DNA from: Prinia subflava
Taxonomy: Eukaryota > Chordata > Aves > Passeriformes > Cisticolidae
Length of the DNA: 64,000 nucleotides
NCBI RefSeq assembly: GCF_021018805.1
Contig: NC_086247.1
Location: 142,596,102 to 142,660,101 of the forward strand
Direction: 5' to 3'
Shown here: in pieces, positions 50,501 to 63,900 of the stretch
How positions within the stretch are numbered: position 1 is the first letter of the stretch
Layout of the letters: every line of letters begins with the position of its first letter
Program-made: the position numbers and the translations under genes
Notes under the pieces: model-generated
Database searches by the model: none
Told to the model about the DNA's origin: nothing
Seen by the model: the letters and a program-made list of their open reading frames with translations, nothing else

Positions 50501-51467
50501 AATATCCTCTTAATTTTCAGCTGGAATTTTTTCTTAAATAATTTTTTTTGTGTTTGTTTTGGGAAGAGAGAGATAAAAGGAGAACAGGAGGGAGGCTTCC
50601 ATTTTTAATTATTTGCTTATTTAGTGAATTAATTTTTTAGTGATTAAGATGTTTTGGAGCATTTGAGGCTCACAGAGTGATTTAACCTCCTCTAGCAGCA
50701 GGTGTTTTGCCTTTATTTGAAAGAGCATGTTTGGGAGTTTGTAGCATTGTGTTGAAACACACAAAGTATTTTTGTTCTACCATTACAGAATTGCACTAGA
50801 ATAATAAGACCCTTTCACAAAGGCCCTTTTATGTCCTCTTTTGAAATTGTATACAGTATTATGTTACTAATGCAGGCTGTAAGGTTTTCTTTAAAATTGT
50901 CAGAGAAATGAATGTAAAAGCCCCTGTGTGCTAGTGGAAATGAACATTACGCTGAATAAAAACTTAAGATATTTCATCTTCCTTTGCTGTGCAAACAAAA
51001 TAGGCAAGACTGGTGTTGTTTGCTGAATGTTTGTATTGTGCGTATTATTTGCAGAAGGACATAAAAAGCTAAGGAAAACCACAATAGACTGTAAAATATG
51101 ATATTTGAAACAGAAAACGACAAAGTGTGTAGACATACACATTTAGGAACAGCCTTAAGAGTTATGAGTTATAGAAATGATCTAGTTGCTAATACAAAAT
51201 TATGAGTAATTTAATAATTTTAACATGGTAGCTAATAGACGTCTATGTAATACAACTGAAAATTTGATTAGGAAGAAAATATATATCTTCTATGTATTAT
51301 ATAAAAACCTCCCAGTTATACAAGCAAAGCATAGAATACTTTTACTCTATAGTGACATGAAACAGAATCCAAACTGTAAAGTGATATTGTTAATACTTGA
51401 CATACTGTGAGACAGTTATTTTATTTCTATAGCAGTTCTTCTTTTTAGTACTCTATAATTGTATTTG
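47506..51467. other. Unassigned AT-rich sequence
   Basis: Nothing recognisable as a gene. A T13-type run lies at about 48984-48996. Open frames are 80 codons or shorter. Confidence 0.4.
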
Positions 51468-52480
51468 AAATCATAGAATCATAGACTTGGTTTGGGGTAC
51501 AAGAGACATTAAAGTCCCGAGCCCCTGTCATGGGCAGGGACATCTTCCACTGGACCAGGATATTCAAAGCCCCCAACCAGCCTGGCCTTGAACACCTGCA
51601 AGGATGGAGCATCCACAGCTCCTTTGGGCAATGTTTCAGTGCCTTACCACCCCCACAGAAAAGAATTTCTTTCTAATGTCTAATCCAAACCTGCCCTCTT
51701 TCAATTTAAAGCCATGACATCCTTACCTACCACTACATGCCCTTGTTGAAAGTCCCTCTCTGGCTTTCCTGTAGGTTCCCTTTAAGTTCTTGGAGGTGCT
51801 ATAAGTTCTCCCCAGAGCCTTCTCTTCTCCAGGCTGAAAAGCCCCAACTCTCCCAACCTGTCTCTGTAGGAGAGTTGCTTCTGTCCTCTGGTCATCTTCA
51901 GGGCCTTCTCTCACTTCAACAGGTCCATCTCCATCTTATGCTGGGCACCCCAGAGCTGGATGGAGCTCTCCAGGTGGGGTCTCATGAGAACAGAATCCAG
52001 AGGCAGAATTACCTCACTCACCTTCTTCCCACGTTACTTTTGATGCAGCCCAGGACACAGCTGGTTTTCTGGCCCACAACTGCACACTGCTGGATCATTA
52101 CATGTTGAGATTCTTGTAGATCAAGACTCTGCAGTCTTTTCCAGAGCTGCTCTGAGTCCATTCTCAGTTCAGCCTGTATTTGTGCTTGTGGTTGCCCAGA
52201 CCCAGGTGCAGGACCTGGTACTTGGCCACGTTGAAGTTGACGAGGTCCACATGTGTCCACCTCTCCAGCCTGCCCAGGCCCCTGTGGATAGCATCCCATC
52301 CCTCCAGTGTGTGGAAAAACTGCTCACAAAAGCTTGGTGTCACTGGAAAACTTTCTGAGGGTGCCCTCACTCCCACTGTTCATGGCACTGACAAAGATGT
52401 CAAACCCCTGAGGAACATCACTTTCCACTGGACTCCACCAGTGACATCACTGACCTCCAGGAATACAATGGACATCAGCA
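51468..52480 (-). mobile_element. CR1 LINE 3' fragment, antisense
   Basis: Starts ATCATAGAATCATAGACTTG, the reverse complement of a CR1 tail. It continues CAGCCTGGCCTTGAACACCT, CTTCTCTTCTCCAGGCTGAA, CACCCCAGAGCTGGATGGAG, GATGCAGCCCAGGACACAGC and GCAGGACCTGGTACTTGGCC. The last phrases reach back into the region preceding the 3' end. At about 1 kb it is the longest CR1 copy here. Frames up to 123 codons are repeat-derived. Confidence 0.92.
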
Positions 52481-53361
52481 AATGAAAGGAGCACCAATGT
52501 GGGGACATGTTCTAACATAATCTTCATTATGACCTTCATTGCAGCCAACTGACTCACACAACGATATACTTGTCATTTCCCATTTATTTATCAGATATGT
52601 ATGTGGTTACATGGAGAATATTAGCTCATCACAGATCACAGTGGGCTATTATAGTATTTTGTGAATCATAAGTCCTTTCAAAAGGCTTTTTGTTTCAGCT
52701 GTTTTGGAGACAACATTAAAAATATATGTACCAAGCTGTTAAATCATATGTTAAAGAAATTTTGCTACTCATTAAAACATTTCATGGGGTATCAATGTTT
52801 TCCCTCTTATTAAACAACAAGAAAAATAGGTGATTTTACACAGAGGCTTTAAAAACATGCTTAAAGTTAGCATATGCATTATTACATCTTCTATCCTACA
52901 GTATAAATTATAACTGATATTACTCAATTAAGTGACAATTCTCCTTGACACCAAACCACAGTTTATTATGCAGAAAGACTTCTAGAATTTTAAGTATCGG
53001 CATTTATTTATTATGCAGACTAATTCTTGGTTAAAGATATATTAACTTTGAGTAGTCTTTCTTGTTTATCTTATTTTGTATTATGATGTCATGCTCTACA
53101 AGGTAAAAATTTAGCTCTGTAACAAAACTGAGCTCATCCTCAGATCAATACTGATTTCAACCAGATCTTTACATACACTCAGGATTTTGATTGTCTTGAT
53201 CCAAATGGAGAACTTTTGTTCCAAACTTGTATGTGACAGCTTCACCACAGAAAAAGAATTTCTAAATGCTAAAAGTAAAATAAACTCATATAGTGATAAA
53301 TCTGTAATACAAAACAGCTTGAAGTTTCTGATTGCAAAAGTTCTTGAAGATTTAATTGATC
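52481..53361. other. Unassigned AT-rich sequence
   Basis: No gene recognised. Frames of 88 (plus, 53187-53453) and 92 codons (minus, 53111-53389) overlap each other at its right end and have no identifiable domain. Confidence 0.35.
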
Positions 53362-53392
53362 CTATTGTCTTCAGGCCTATTGAAGACAATAG
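53362..53392. repeat. Perfect hairpin (12-bp arms, 7-base loop)
   Basis: CTATTGTCTTCA (53362-53373) is followed by GGCCTAT and the exact reverse complement TGAAGACAATAG (53381-53392). Confidence 0.8.
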
Positions 53393-55741
53393 ATTTTTCG
53401 ATGAGCGGTTTCATCATAAAAATATATTACAAACTTCTTTCTGCATGATTTGATTTATTTTATTATTTGAATATAATACTAACAATAATAGAGCTATATA
53501 CCTCAGCAACAGGGATCATGGAATCACATGGGTAAAGAAATCTGGATATGTGTTTGGAGTTATAATTACATTGCTAATGCTGCCCATGAGTGAAAATAGC
53601 TTTTCAGTAGGTGTATATGGTGGATTGCTCACCAAAGCAAATAGATTTAATTGATTTAAATGTCCATGACTCATTCACAGCAAATTTGGTTTTAAAGGGG
53701 GTCAGCTTTTGAAAAAGGTGTACATTCCTTATGTTCAGATCTCTTTTACATAAAGTTAACCCGACTTTTTTTTTTGCAACATCATGCCTTGACTTTTTAA
53801 ATTTGATTGGTCCTTCAGTGAAAGAAGATTGAGGGGTAAATACTAAACCTTGTTTTTGCACAAGCCTCCAGATCTTGGAGGGATTGTTCCCTTTCCCACT
53901 CTGCATATGTACAGACAACTCTCCTCTACTACAGCCTCACTTTTCTTTCTCACACTTACCTGTATAAATTTAACGTGCAATTTATTTCTTAATCTTGTTC
54001 ATTTGAAACAAAAGACTATCCTATTTCCCAGCAAGGGACAGAAAATTGACCTCACTTAAGCCAGATATTTCAAATCAGAAGGATTTTACACAGACAGGCT
54101 TTTGTAAAGTTGGGGAAGGTTTCTAAGCAGGCATAAAAGGAAGTTGGCTTTTGTGAAATTTCTCATTAACCGAGGATTTTATAGAATAGATGAAGTCATG
54201 GTCTTCAGTCTAGGAATCTTTAATCAGCTTTTTCCAGGAGAAAAAGGATGGGTTGACAATTCTGGAAAAAATTGAAACATTCATTCTCTGTGAAAATTAT
54301 TTTTTTCAATTTGACTAAGAAATATAACAGAAATTTACTCAAAATGAGAATGGGATAGGCTTCTAACTAGCAATTAGTTGTAACAGCTTTTATTTGAAAG
54401 CACATTTATTTTAAATATAGGGTGTTTTACAGCAAAGAAAATTCTTTTTTGTATTGGTTTCATTTTCTTTCTACATAGAAAACTATGACCTTGGATCATA
54501 TTTAATAAATTTTTCACTTGGAGCTTCCAAAGGCACCATCAATTTTGCATCATTTCTCTCACAGCTGCACTTTTGTTCACAGTTTACCACATATGCATGA
54601 ACAGTTACATTCTTTATTCTAAACAGAATAGTTTGTCCTTTTAAAATTTGATGTTTATTTTGACAAGAGCAAAATAAGAAACTATCCCCATTAAAAAAAA
54701 ACAATCTCTTACAAGAAAAAATTTAGAAGAATTGTTAGCCCCCACATTCACATTTACAAGAAAACTCGACTCATCAGTTTGGGGAGTATTCTCCTTTCCC
54801 AAACTGATAGTTAAAACACTGTTGGAAGGGGAATGATTTTTAGGTTCTACTGTTGAAGAGCACTTAAAATAATTTTATCTGCTATTGAGTTTTAAATATG
54901 TATTTTCAAATTTAAAATTAGACTCTCTTTTAACAAGTAATACATTTGACAGTGAAACATATTTCAGATTCATGAAAGAAAATAAACAAGAAATAGCATT
55001 CATTTTTGGTCTTCAAGTGTTGTTTGGCTGGGTGCATTTGCAAACACTTTGGTCTTTGCTCACAGAAATATGCAGGCAGTATCATGAGAAGTTTAAGTCA
55101 TTTCTTACATTGACTTCTTTCAGCTCTATTGTGCCACCAGAGATGCAAGACAACAACCATCTCCTGAATTTCACTTTCTGTCTTGAGAAGGGAATTTTTT
55201 CCCTGTAGCCTAAGTCAGTGATAGGGAAAAAAAAAAAAAAAAGAAAAGAAAAAAGAAAAAAAAAAGATGTATCATAGGATACACCTATCCTTCCTTAAGT
55301 TTAGCCAATTGGTAGTTCACCTCATCCCAAGGTAGATGCCTCAGAGATATGTCTATCTGCCTCCTTTGACCTCTCATCAAATCTTAATGAGAGACTTGAA
55401 TTAGATGTCATTTCACTGACAGGTAAATGTGAGACAAATCCTGACCTGTAACTCTTAAAACACTCCAGTGCCTATCCTTGTTGAGACCACATGGTGAAAT
55501 ACAGTTCCCTCTCATTATATTTATACTTGTCCAAAACAGTAACTGATGAAGAAAAGGATTTGTACATACAAGCATACTAACAGGAAAAATAATCTATCTG
55601 ATAGGAAAACCCTCATTTTGCAGAAGTGGAGCCTGGAAGGCACAACAATGGCCCAGAGATGCTGGTGGATTTGCAGAGCTTCATCCCACTTGGTACTCAG
55701 ATACTTAAAGTGAAAATGGACAAGTCTCAAGGACACAGTTT
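53393..55741. other. Unassigned AT-rich sequence with poly-A tract
   Basis: No gene recognised. An A-rich low-complexity tract (A runs with single G interruptions) spans about 55228-55265. Open frames up to 107 codons lack motifs. Confidence 0.4.
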
Positions 55742-56305
55742 ATAGCGTCATAAATGCTGGAAAAGATACCCAAAATCATCAACTTCAACCTTTGACCCAA
55801 TACCAGCCTGCCCACTAAACCACACCATGAAGTGCCACATCTGATTATTTTTTGAGCACTTCCAGGGTTGATGACTCCACTATTTCCCTGGAGTGCCTGT
55901 TTCAGTGCTTAACCATTCTTTTAGTAAAGAATTTTTTCCTGATATCCGACCTGAACCTATTGGAAAAAGTTGAGGCTATTTCCTGTGCTATTCTTATTCC
56001 AGTTGCCTGGGAGAAGAGGCACTCACCTCTTACAACCTCCTTTCAGGTAGTTGTAGAGAGTGAAAAGGTCTCCCTTGAGCCTTCTCTTCCCCAGACTTAA
56101 CAACCCCAGTGCCCCCAGCTGCTCCTTGTGCTCCAGACCCTTTGGCAGCTCCATTGCCTTTCTCTGCTTCTGCTCCAACATCTCCATGTCCTCGTTGCAG
56201 TGAGGGACCCAAAACTGAACACAGTATTTGAAGTCAGGGCTCACCAGCACTGAGTATAGAACAATCACTGCTCTCGTTCTGTTGGTCACACTGCTCCTGG
56301 CTGTC
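55742..56305 (-). mobile_element. CR1 LINE 3' fragment, antisense, diverged subfamily
   Basis: Antisense CR1 phrases are GAGCACTTCCAGGGTTGATG, TTCAGTGCTTAACCATTC, GAAGAGGCACTCACCTCTTA, GTAGTTGTAGAGAGTGAAAA, CCCAGTGCCCCCAGCTGCTC and TGCAGTGAGGGACCCAAAAC. The subfamily differs from the other copies in the window. The right edge is uncertain and may reach about 56430. Confidence 0.85.
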
Positions 56306-59300
56306 TGGTGTTTTACCTATGATTACTGTCACCTCATCCTGAATGACTGCTCTACCACTATGATAGCCAGTGCAAAAAATACACCACCTCTTTCTCTGGC
56401 AGATCTTCTGTGCAAAATCCAGCCCTGTAGGCTTGATTTTGCAGAGTCCTGTGGGTGGAGTCATTCCAGTGTTGTGAACTCACTAAGCCAAGCAGCAAGG
56501 TACAAAGTCTGGACTGAGGGGATTCTTGAGAAAGACTCCACCTCATTTAACCGCGTGTGTGGGTCAGTACAACAGATGCACACTGAAACATGAGAGCCAC
56601 ATATCAATTTAAATAAATTCATGCTGCTGTTGTATGTGCTATGCCTTCCTAATTTAGTCTATTTGATTATAGCCAAGGTGTGAAAATTAATTCTGGTTCA
56701 GAGGCTGAGACCTTTAGCTGGCTTCTAATGGACAAGCATTGTAACATTACATTGATCATCATGGTGTGAGGTTTGCTTTTGGCCTTTGGGTGAAGGTATT
56801 CTGACTAAAACAAGGAAGTACGTAATGTGGAAGAAAAAGTTTTCTTCACATTGAAGAGTAATGGAATTTCATGATTAGTAGAATTAAAACACACACCTAT
56901 TGTCATGGTTAATCTTATTTTGCATCACCTTCATAAATGGAGCTTAGGAAATGGTAGTAAAAACCCCATTTTTAATGATCTGTCAGAGTGCAGCCCTGTA
57001 GACTTTTACCCAAGAAAATAACCAATGGAAAAAAAGATAAGTTCTAGAATTCAGTTTTATGGAGGCAACATGAAACTGGAAGTGGTGTCATAGACCATAA
57101 GACCATAAGCTGCAAGGTGTTATCAGCCTTGAAGGAATTGCCATGATAAACCAGAAAGCTGTAGGAAATACAGAGAAATTTAAGCAGATTGAAAGTATGG
57201 CCATTTAATTATGAATAAGGCATAAATTTCTAAATTAAGCTGGCTGTTTACCTGAGTATTTTTAAATAGTCTCATCTAGACTTTTCTACCTCCCTGCAAA
57301 ATAATAATAATAAAAACTTTGAAACCTGTTTTGGAAGTGATCAGGTAAACAGCTATCTTAAACACTCAATGAAGTGTAAATATATATATATATATACACA
57401 CACGTGTGTGAATATATATGTACGTACATTTATATCTCTCTCTATATATACAGATATACACACAGGTATATTTTACCCTTTTCCTGTAACTTGTCAATTA
57501 TTGCCCACCTATTACACCCTCTTTTCTGAGTTAGCTCCAGCTAATCAGATGCTGATTGGGGATGCTAGAATACACTTGCTGATGATTATGTGTTATTTTA
57601 ACAGGAGAATGACAATAATTTCCTGTAATGCCACTTGTTAAGGTAATTATGCTATAATTGCCTTATCAAGGTGTCATAGAGGAGAGAGGAGAAACTCTGA
57701 GATTTCACAGCTGCTGTCATGCTTTGATAAAGTGTTATCTTGAAAATATATTATCAACCATCAAGCTAAATTTCTACCAGTTGTTTTAAATCAGAAAAAT
57801 CTGTCTTGGGTGGGGCATATGACCTCTGCATTTGATATTTCTCAGCCTGGTAATTAAGGAGGATGGATTATCTTTGTTTTAAGACATAAACCTAACAACT
57901 GATTTGCATAGCAAGAGTATGTAAATGCAGGTTCCTGAAAGTGTCTGTAGTTTTCAAAGGTGAGGAGCTGCTTGCTGTGAAAATATACACTTCAGCTGTA
58001 ATCTTGGTTTTAGAGTACAGCTACTTAGATATTGTTTCTGATGTAGAAAGAGTGAGAATTTAAGGTATATCAAGTGCTTGGCATCAGGGCAAAATCCAGG
58101 TAAAATGTGCCATTTTCCATGCCTAGTTTTGCAATGGTGTCCAAAGCGATTTTTATTTTTCATGCTCTGTTTAGCCATGCAACCATGAGCTGGTAAGTAA
58201 TGTCTATGGAATACGCCCCTTGTGCACCTGATCCAACTCACACTCACACTCAGGACAATAACTCAGAGAGAAGTAGCCCCTACTTCAGCTTGTGATGACT
58301 AATTGTCTCTTAAATGATTATTAGTAATGATAAGGCCAAAAGTATTAGAGAATTTGGCTCATACGACCTAAATCATTATTTAGACTTGCACTTGATGTCA
58401 GCAGGAATTTAGGGTTGTGCACCTGACTAGATCTAGCCCAAATGCATGCTGTAAGAAAGGCAAATGAATGTGCATATATTTTTGTGCATTTACATGTTTC
58501 ATACCTTCAAGCAAGTGATGCAATACACCATGGCAGTGATTATATAAGCAATCCACAGATAGGTACACTGCCTTGATTAATGTCAGATCTTGCACTGAAG
58601 CACTTCTCCAGTCAGAAAACTGAGAAACTAAATTTGGAGGGGGAAGCAATTTTTCTGTTCTTCCTGACATGTCTTTCCTTCTCTCTGAACTATTTAGAGA
58701 TGTGCTGCTAACTGCAATTTTCTGTGTGAATGTTCCATGCAGAATATCAGCTTCAATTCCTTGGATTATACAGTGCAAAATCCGGTACAAGAAGCGCTAC
58801 TGACGGTTTTGAAACAAATTTGGCAATCCATTTGTCAGCTAGATGAGAAGAAAGAGTTTCATTTCTAGCAGTGCTGCTGAGACATTTTAACTGATCCACC
58901 CATGGAAGCTCATGCTCCACCAAATTTACAAGGGCATGCTCTGAAGCTGATGACATTCCTCTATCTGCTTGTAACAGGTTAACTTCTCAACATTAAATAT
59001 AATTGCTACCAAAACCTCAGAGACTGTCTAAGAATGAGAAAATGACCATGAAGTAATACCATTTGTGACTCTACTAATAGTAATAGGAAAGAATGAAAGC
59101 AGAAAAAGGAAAGAACAGAATTCAGCATGTAGAGGCATTAGTAGAAAGGATCTTTGGGGAAGATGGTCTGAGGAACCAAGGGTGAATTTGCATCTTTAAT
59201 ATGTGGTACTAAAGGCAGAAAGCAAATTTATATATTCTAAGGCCTTCTGAGGCATAAAAGAAAAAGGAAAGTCAATGGTTTTACCAAAATTTTTGAGTAT

Positions 59301-60215
59301 ATAGAAGAACGATATTTTGCAAAAACTAGACCAAAATGTTCACAATCAAAACAAACAAAAGGAAAATAATAATAATAAAACCCTCATCATGCAGGACTAA
59401 AATGAAAATGGGCAAGCAATATGAAAATTGGATTGTAGAGAACAAAAATAGAAGCAGAAAAATGACAGTTTCCAAAAAATGAAAAAAGAGAAATCAAAGT
59501 TCCATGATGTAACTGGGATGGAAAGAAAATTTGGCATGTCATAGATAAGGCAGCAATATTAATCATTTTTTACCTTTTAATTTTTATAAACCAGCAAATA
59601 AATGAAATAATGGCCAGAAACTTGGCATATTACTAAGAAAGAAAATATGAGAGGCAAGAACTGTTTAGTTTACTTTGATTATACTCACTAGCAATCTCAG
59701 AAGGCCTCAAAATACCTAAGGTATTCAACAACCACTGAGCTATTTCCTTGAGAACACTTTAAGAATGAGGGATGTCCAAGTGGTCTTCAGAACGAGAAAC
59801 AAAATAAAAGAAGAGTTGGGGTTTTGGAACTTTCTAGCATATGAAAAATCAATTTACCTTTTTGAACTTCCAAGAATACCAGAACAACATGGATTTGTAA
59901 TTTTAGCTACAGTCAAACTTGAACCAATTTCCTGGTTAAGTGAAATATCAGATGAAGTATATCAGACAATTCTTTGATACCCTGTCCTATGTGGTATCCT
60001 TAAGACCAAAATATAGTACATTCACGTGCAACTGAGTCAAAAACCTAACAAAGTGTTTATTAGCAATGTAACATCACACTAGAAGAATATTTCAAGAGAT
60101 GTCAGATGGAGCTGGGATGAACCATGGTCTACCGATGGTTTTCATTAATGAATTAGCTAATAGAATGAGATTGCATTTAGTTAGGGACAAGTTGTTCCAA
60201 GAGATGGAAAATTAA
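56306..60215. other. Unassigned sequence with TA/CA tract
   Basis: A compound TA/CA/GT microsatellite lies at 57381-57470. On the minus strand, frames of 67 codons (58753-58956) and 130 codons (58398-58790) overlap end to end in different frames. That could be a frameshifted relic, but I recognise no protein in them. The rest is AT-rich and unassigned. Confidence 0.35.
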
Positions 60216-60220
60216 AGGAC
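60216..60220. repeat. Target site duplication of solo LTR, left (AGGAC)
   Basis: Matches 60807-60811 exactly and abuts the LTR. Confidence 0.88.
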
Positions 60221-60806
60221 TGTGATAACTTTGGCTGGGGCAGAATTAATTTTCTTTACAGTTGCTGGTACTACTGGGATATGTTTTAGATTTGTGCTGA
60301 ACATGGGGTTGATAACACGGAGATGTTCTTGTTATTGCTGAGCAGGGCTCACACTGAGCCAAGGCCTTCTCTGCTTTCCCTATGGCCACAGTGTCCAGGA
60401 GGCTGGGGGTGCCTGGGAGGAAACACAGCCAGGACAGGTGACCCAACTGAGCAAGGGATGTTCCAGACCATGGGACATCATCCTCAGTATGTAAAGTGTG
60501 GGAGAAGGAGAAAGGGGGGAAGTTTGGAGTGATGGGGTTTGTCTTCCCCAGTCACTGTTACGTGTGATGGGGCCCTGCCCTCCTGGAGATGGCTGAACAC
60601 CTGCCTGCCATGGGAAGCACTGAATCAATTCCTTGCTTTGCTGTGATTGCATATGCAGCTCATTCTCTCCCTATTAAACTGCCTTTATCTCAATCCACAT
60701 GTTTTCTCACTTTTACCCTTCTAATACTTTCCACAATTCTGCTGGTGCGGAAGTGAGTGAGAGGCTGTCTTGGTGTTTGGTTGCTGACTATGTTTAAAAC
60801 ACAACA
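60221..60806 (+). mobile_element. ERVL-class solo LTR, complete
   Basis: 586 bp beginning TGTGATAACTTTGGCTGGGG and ending TTAAAACACAACA, with a perfect 5-bp target duplication (AGGAC) on both sides. Five bases fits the class III (ERVL) integrase. Recognisable parts are GCCAGGACAGGTGACCC, ATGGGGTTTGTCTTCCCCAG, CCTGGAGATGGCTGAACACC, an ATTAAA polyadenylation signal at 60673-60678 followed by CTTTATCTCAA, and a U5-type end. Adjacent sequence has no viral coding region, so the provirus was reduced by recombination between its LTRs. Overlapping frames of 66-90 codons are not genes. Confidence 0.9.
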
Positions 60807-60811
60807 AGGAC
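60807..60811. repeat. Target site duplication of solo LTR, right (AGGAC)
   Basis: Exact match to 60216-60220 at the other end of the solo LTR. Confidence 0.88.
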
Positions 60812-60849
60812 TCGTGCTGCAAAAAAGAGAATTCTGTTTTAATAGAAGG

Positions 60850-60950
60850 GTGGTGGGTTTTTTGTTTGGTGTTTTTTTTGTTGTTGGTGGTTGTTTTTTT
60901 AGGTATTTTAGTGGGTTTTTTTGTTTGGTTGGTTGGGTTTTCTTTTTTTG

Positions 60951-60981
<31 letters not shown>

Positions 60982-60984
60982 TTC
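60850..60984. repeat. T/G low-complexity tract with (TTTTG)n
   Basis: About 135 bp made almost only of T and G, ending in a (TTTTG)n run at about 60948-60977. Frames of 104-112 codons on both strands here are entirely low complexity. Confidence 0.9.
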
Positions 60985-63900
60985 TTCACAATAGACATGT
61001 CCAAAAATGAACAGGTTGCTCAACAAGGTTATGGACTTTCCATCCTTGGATTTATTCACAACACGACTTGACCCTGAGAAACCTCATGTAATTATGAAAA
61101 TGCTCTTGCTGGAGAAAGAGATAGGAGCAGAAGTATTTTTCAACAGAAATCATTCTTTAATTCCACAATTACATCACATTTATTGTTGAAAATTGAAAGA
61201 AAGCATGGAAAGTCAAGAAGAAAAAACTATCTGGATAAATTGGCAAAACTATCCATACTCAGTAAAAACAAATCAAAACTCAGAGAAGGTGAGAGCAGAA
61301 AATTACTTGCAAAGAATCTGAAAGTTAGCTTCTGTAACTTGGACTTTAAAAAAAAAGCCACCCCATCAACCAAGGACAAGGTTTTGTATTATTATATAAA
61401 TACCTGTCCTTTTAAAAAAGGAAGTCAAGTTCTGTTCTGGGCTCTTCTGTTTGCAAGACAAAAAAAGGTAGATGTAGAAAAATTAACTAATGGTTCCATT
61501 CCAGCTGGGACTTCTTAGGCGTCATGTTGAGCATTCTGTCTGGTTTTATAAATGTTATTTTAAGAAGATTAAAGCCATATCTGCAGTAGTTCACAAAATA
61601 CGAGTGACAATGCTGAGGCTGTTAAACACACTTTATGAAAAAGGTTAAAAGAATTTTTGAAGTCTTTTAACAAAAACGTGGGGATGATTTTGGTGCAGTT
61701 CCAGTACACAAAAAGCTCTTTACAGAGGATACTGATGTGCCATGTATCTACTGTGTCATTGGACAATAAAGCTAGAATTAATGCCCACAGCATCCACCTA
61801 AGACATTTTTAGGTAAAATTCTGTCAAATATGAATTCTAGTTATAAAAACAGTAAAGCACTGGACCAGATTATTGAGGAGTGCCATGGAACATCGAGAGC
61901 AGATTTCTAAAGAAAAGTTAAATAATCTTCTGCCAGTGATAGTCAGGATGGATGGGTGCTGCCGTGTCCAGCCAGACTGGTCTTGGAGCTCTCCTCCAGC
62001 CTCAAACTCCTCATCAGTTAAACAGATGGTTAAAGGAGACATTAAGGAGGAAGGACAAGCTATGGAACTTCTGTGCAGTTTGGGGTGTTTTCCTCTATTT
62101 ACACAGTTTTAATTTGCTGAAGTCATCAGTTAGCAGTCACTAATTTAGTAAAGAGGCTCTCCTGAGTATTCTTGTGTGTCTAATTTACAGTATGTGTTTT
62201 AGTGAAAAATTTAGGGATGAAATGAGTTATTAATTGACACACACTCTGACATTTAGATTAATAAAATGCATTTTCCAAGCAAGCACATTCCTTTAATGCC
62301 CACTGATGGCTTTATGGAATGGAGATACTGCATTGCTCCTGTGTTTCTGTTAAATTACACAAACCATCATTTCAAGTAATGATGTTTACTTATTTTGGTT
62401 TCTTGCTTTTTGGATATTTGGTGTTCCTGGTATATGTCAAAAAAGAAATTTTATGAGATGGCTTTTTTATATTCACTTTGCATTCATTTTGATGCTTTGA
62501 AGCTTCACAAATACATTTCAAGTGTCAAAGGTTTTAAGATATGCCATAGTGGTCCTGCTGGTCTTAAAACAGACAGCTAGATATTTTGCAGCCAGAGGAC
62601 AGAAGACCACTGGAATACTCAGATTCCAAAAATCAGACTATACTGACAAAAATGTGCCTTGGAGATATTTACTGGTTTTTACTAGAACAAAACTAAAAAT
62701 ACACAGCATCCTGGTGAGGAAACCTAACAAATACTGACAAGGCTTGGCCTTGTCTGAAGGAAAAACATGTAGCGATTCATTTCTGCAGGAAACCCTTCTC
62801 TGTGCTTTAACAGCATTTGGACACTAATAAGATTGAACATCCCCTTCTTGTGTGGAGAACTGCTCAGTAAAAAAGAAGTTTTGATTTTCCTTTCTTGCAA
62901 AAATGTTAGAATGGTTTAAAATCTGAAATATAGTTTAAAAACCAATCTTTTCCTGAATGTTACATGGTTTTGAAAGGGGCAGAGGAAGAATGTCAAGAAG
63001 GAACATTTGTAATTTTGGGTTTGCTAGTAGAAGAAATACCATTTTTTCACATAGTCAAATTTTTATCTAACTTGCCTGAGGATGGAGTGACCCACCATCA
63101 TTTATTTTCTTTCCAGACTATTAAAAAGTACAATAGATACAAAATCATGATTGCAAGCTATGCACATCTGTTAAATTAACTAAAGAAAACACAAACGTAG
63201 CAGGGTTGAAAGTGTCTATAACAACAGTGTGTTGCCTGAGGCTCAATGAGTCTGTGTGAACAAAACTGCAGTATTGACCTCCCAGAGTTTTAATGTCTTT
63301 TACTTCACCCTTGAACTGAATAAAGGCTCTTAATCACTCGTGGGAGGCTCTTTTGGCTCCCAACAAAAGTCTGTTTTGCTATTTTTCTTCATCTTTGTTC
63401 TAAATGCATATTTAAAAATAATTTTAAAAAATATAAACCCTCCAGTTAATCTTAGAAAGTTGAAAATTATTAAAGACATTGCAGTGAATACTGCTTGAAA
63501 ACAATGTCTTTATTGTCTGTTATGAACAAGAATTGTAACAGTAGCTGCTTATTTTTAAGGTGGTATTTTGGAGTTCTCCTTGAGACTTTTTAGAGATTCA
63601 GGTCAAGAACAGGGCTCCCTGTGATATCTTATGGCTTGGATTCATACAGTCTCAAAGATTTTCTGCAGATACTTTATACATTATGAATCCTTTGATCAAC
63701 TGAGAAAACAAGAAAAAAAGTGTTTGTTTGAAGTCACAGTTGCCCAAGACAGTTAATTAGAATGGGAATGTGCAGAGATGAGTGGAAGTGAGTATTTACC
63801 ATCATTTTCCATTGTGTAGTTGAGAGCTGAGCTGAAGAAATTTAAAAATGTTTGTAGTAGTAGAATTAACCTGAAATGCAGATATGTTAGAAGCAGAATA

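Noticed and set aside
51737..52485. Frames of 123 and 101 codons with Trp- and Cys-rich products
   Set aside because: They lie within an antisense CR1 copy and read its non-coding strand.
60690..61071. Lys/Thr-rich or Phe/Gly/Val-rich frames of 104-112 codons
   Set aside because: Pure low-complexity translation of the T/G and (TTTTG)n tract.
61183..61518. 111-codon Lys-rich frame
   Set aside because: A-rich DNA naturally yields Lys-rich stop-poor frames. No domain, context or transcript signal.
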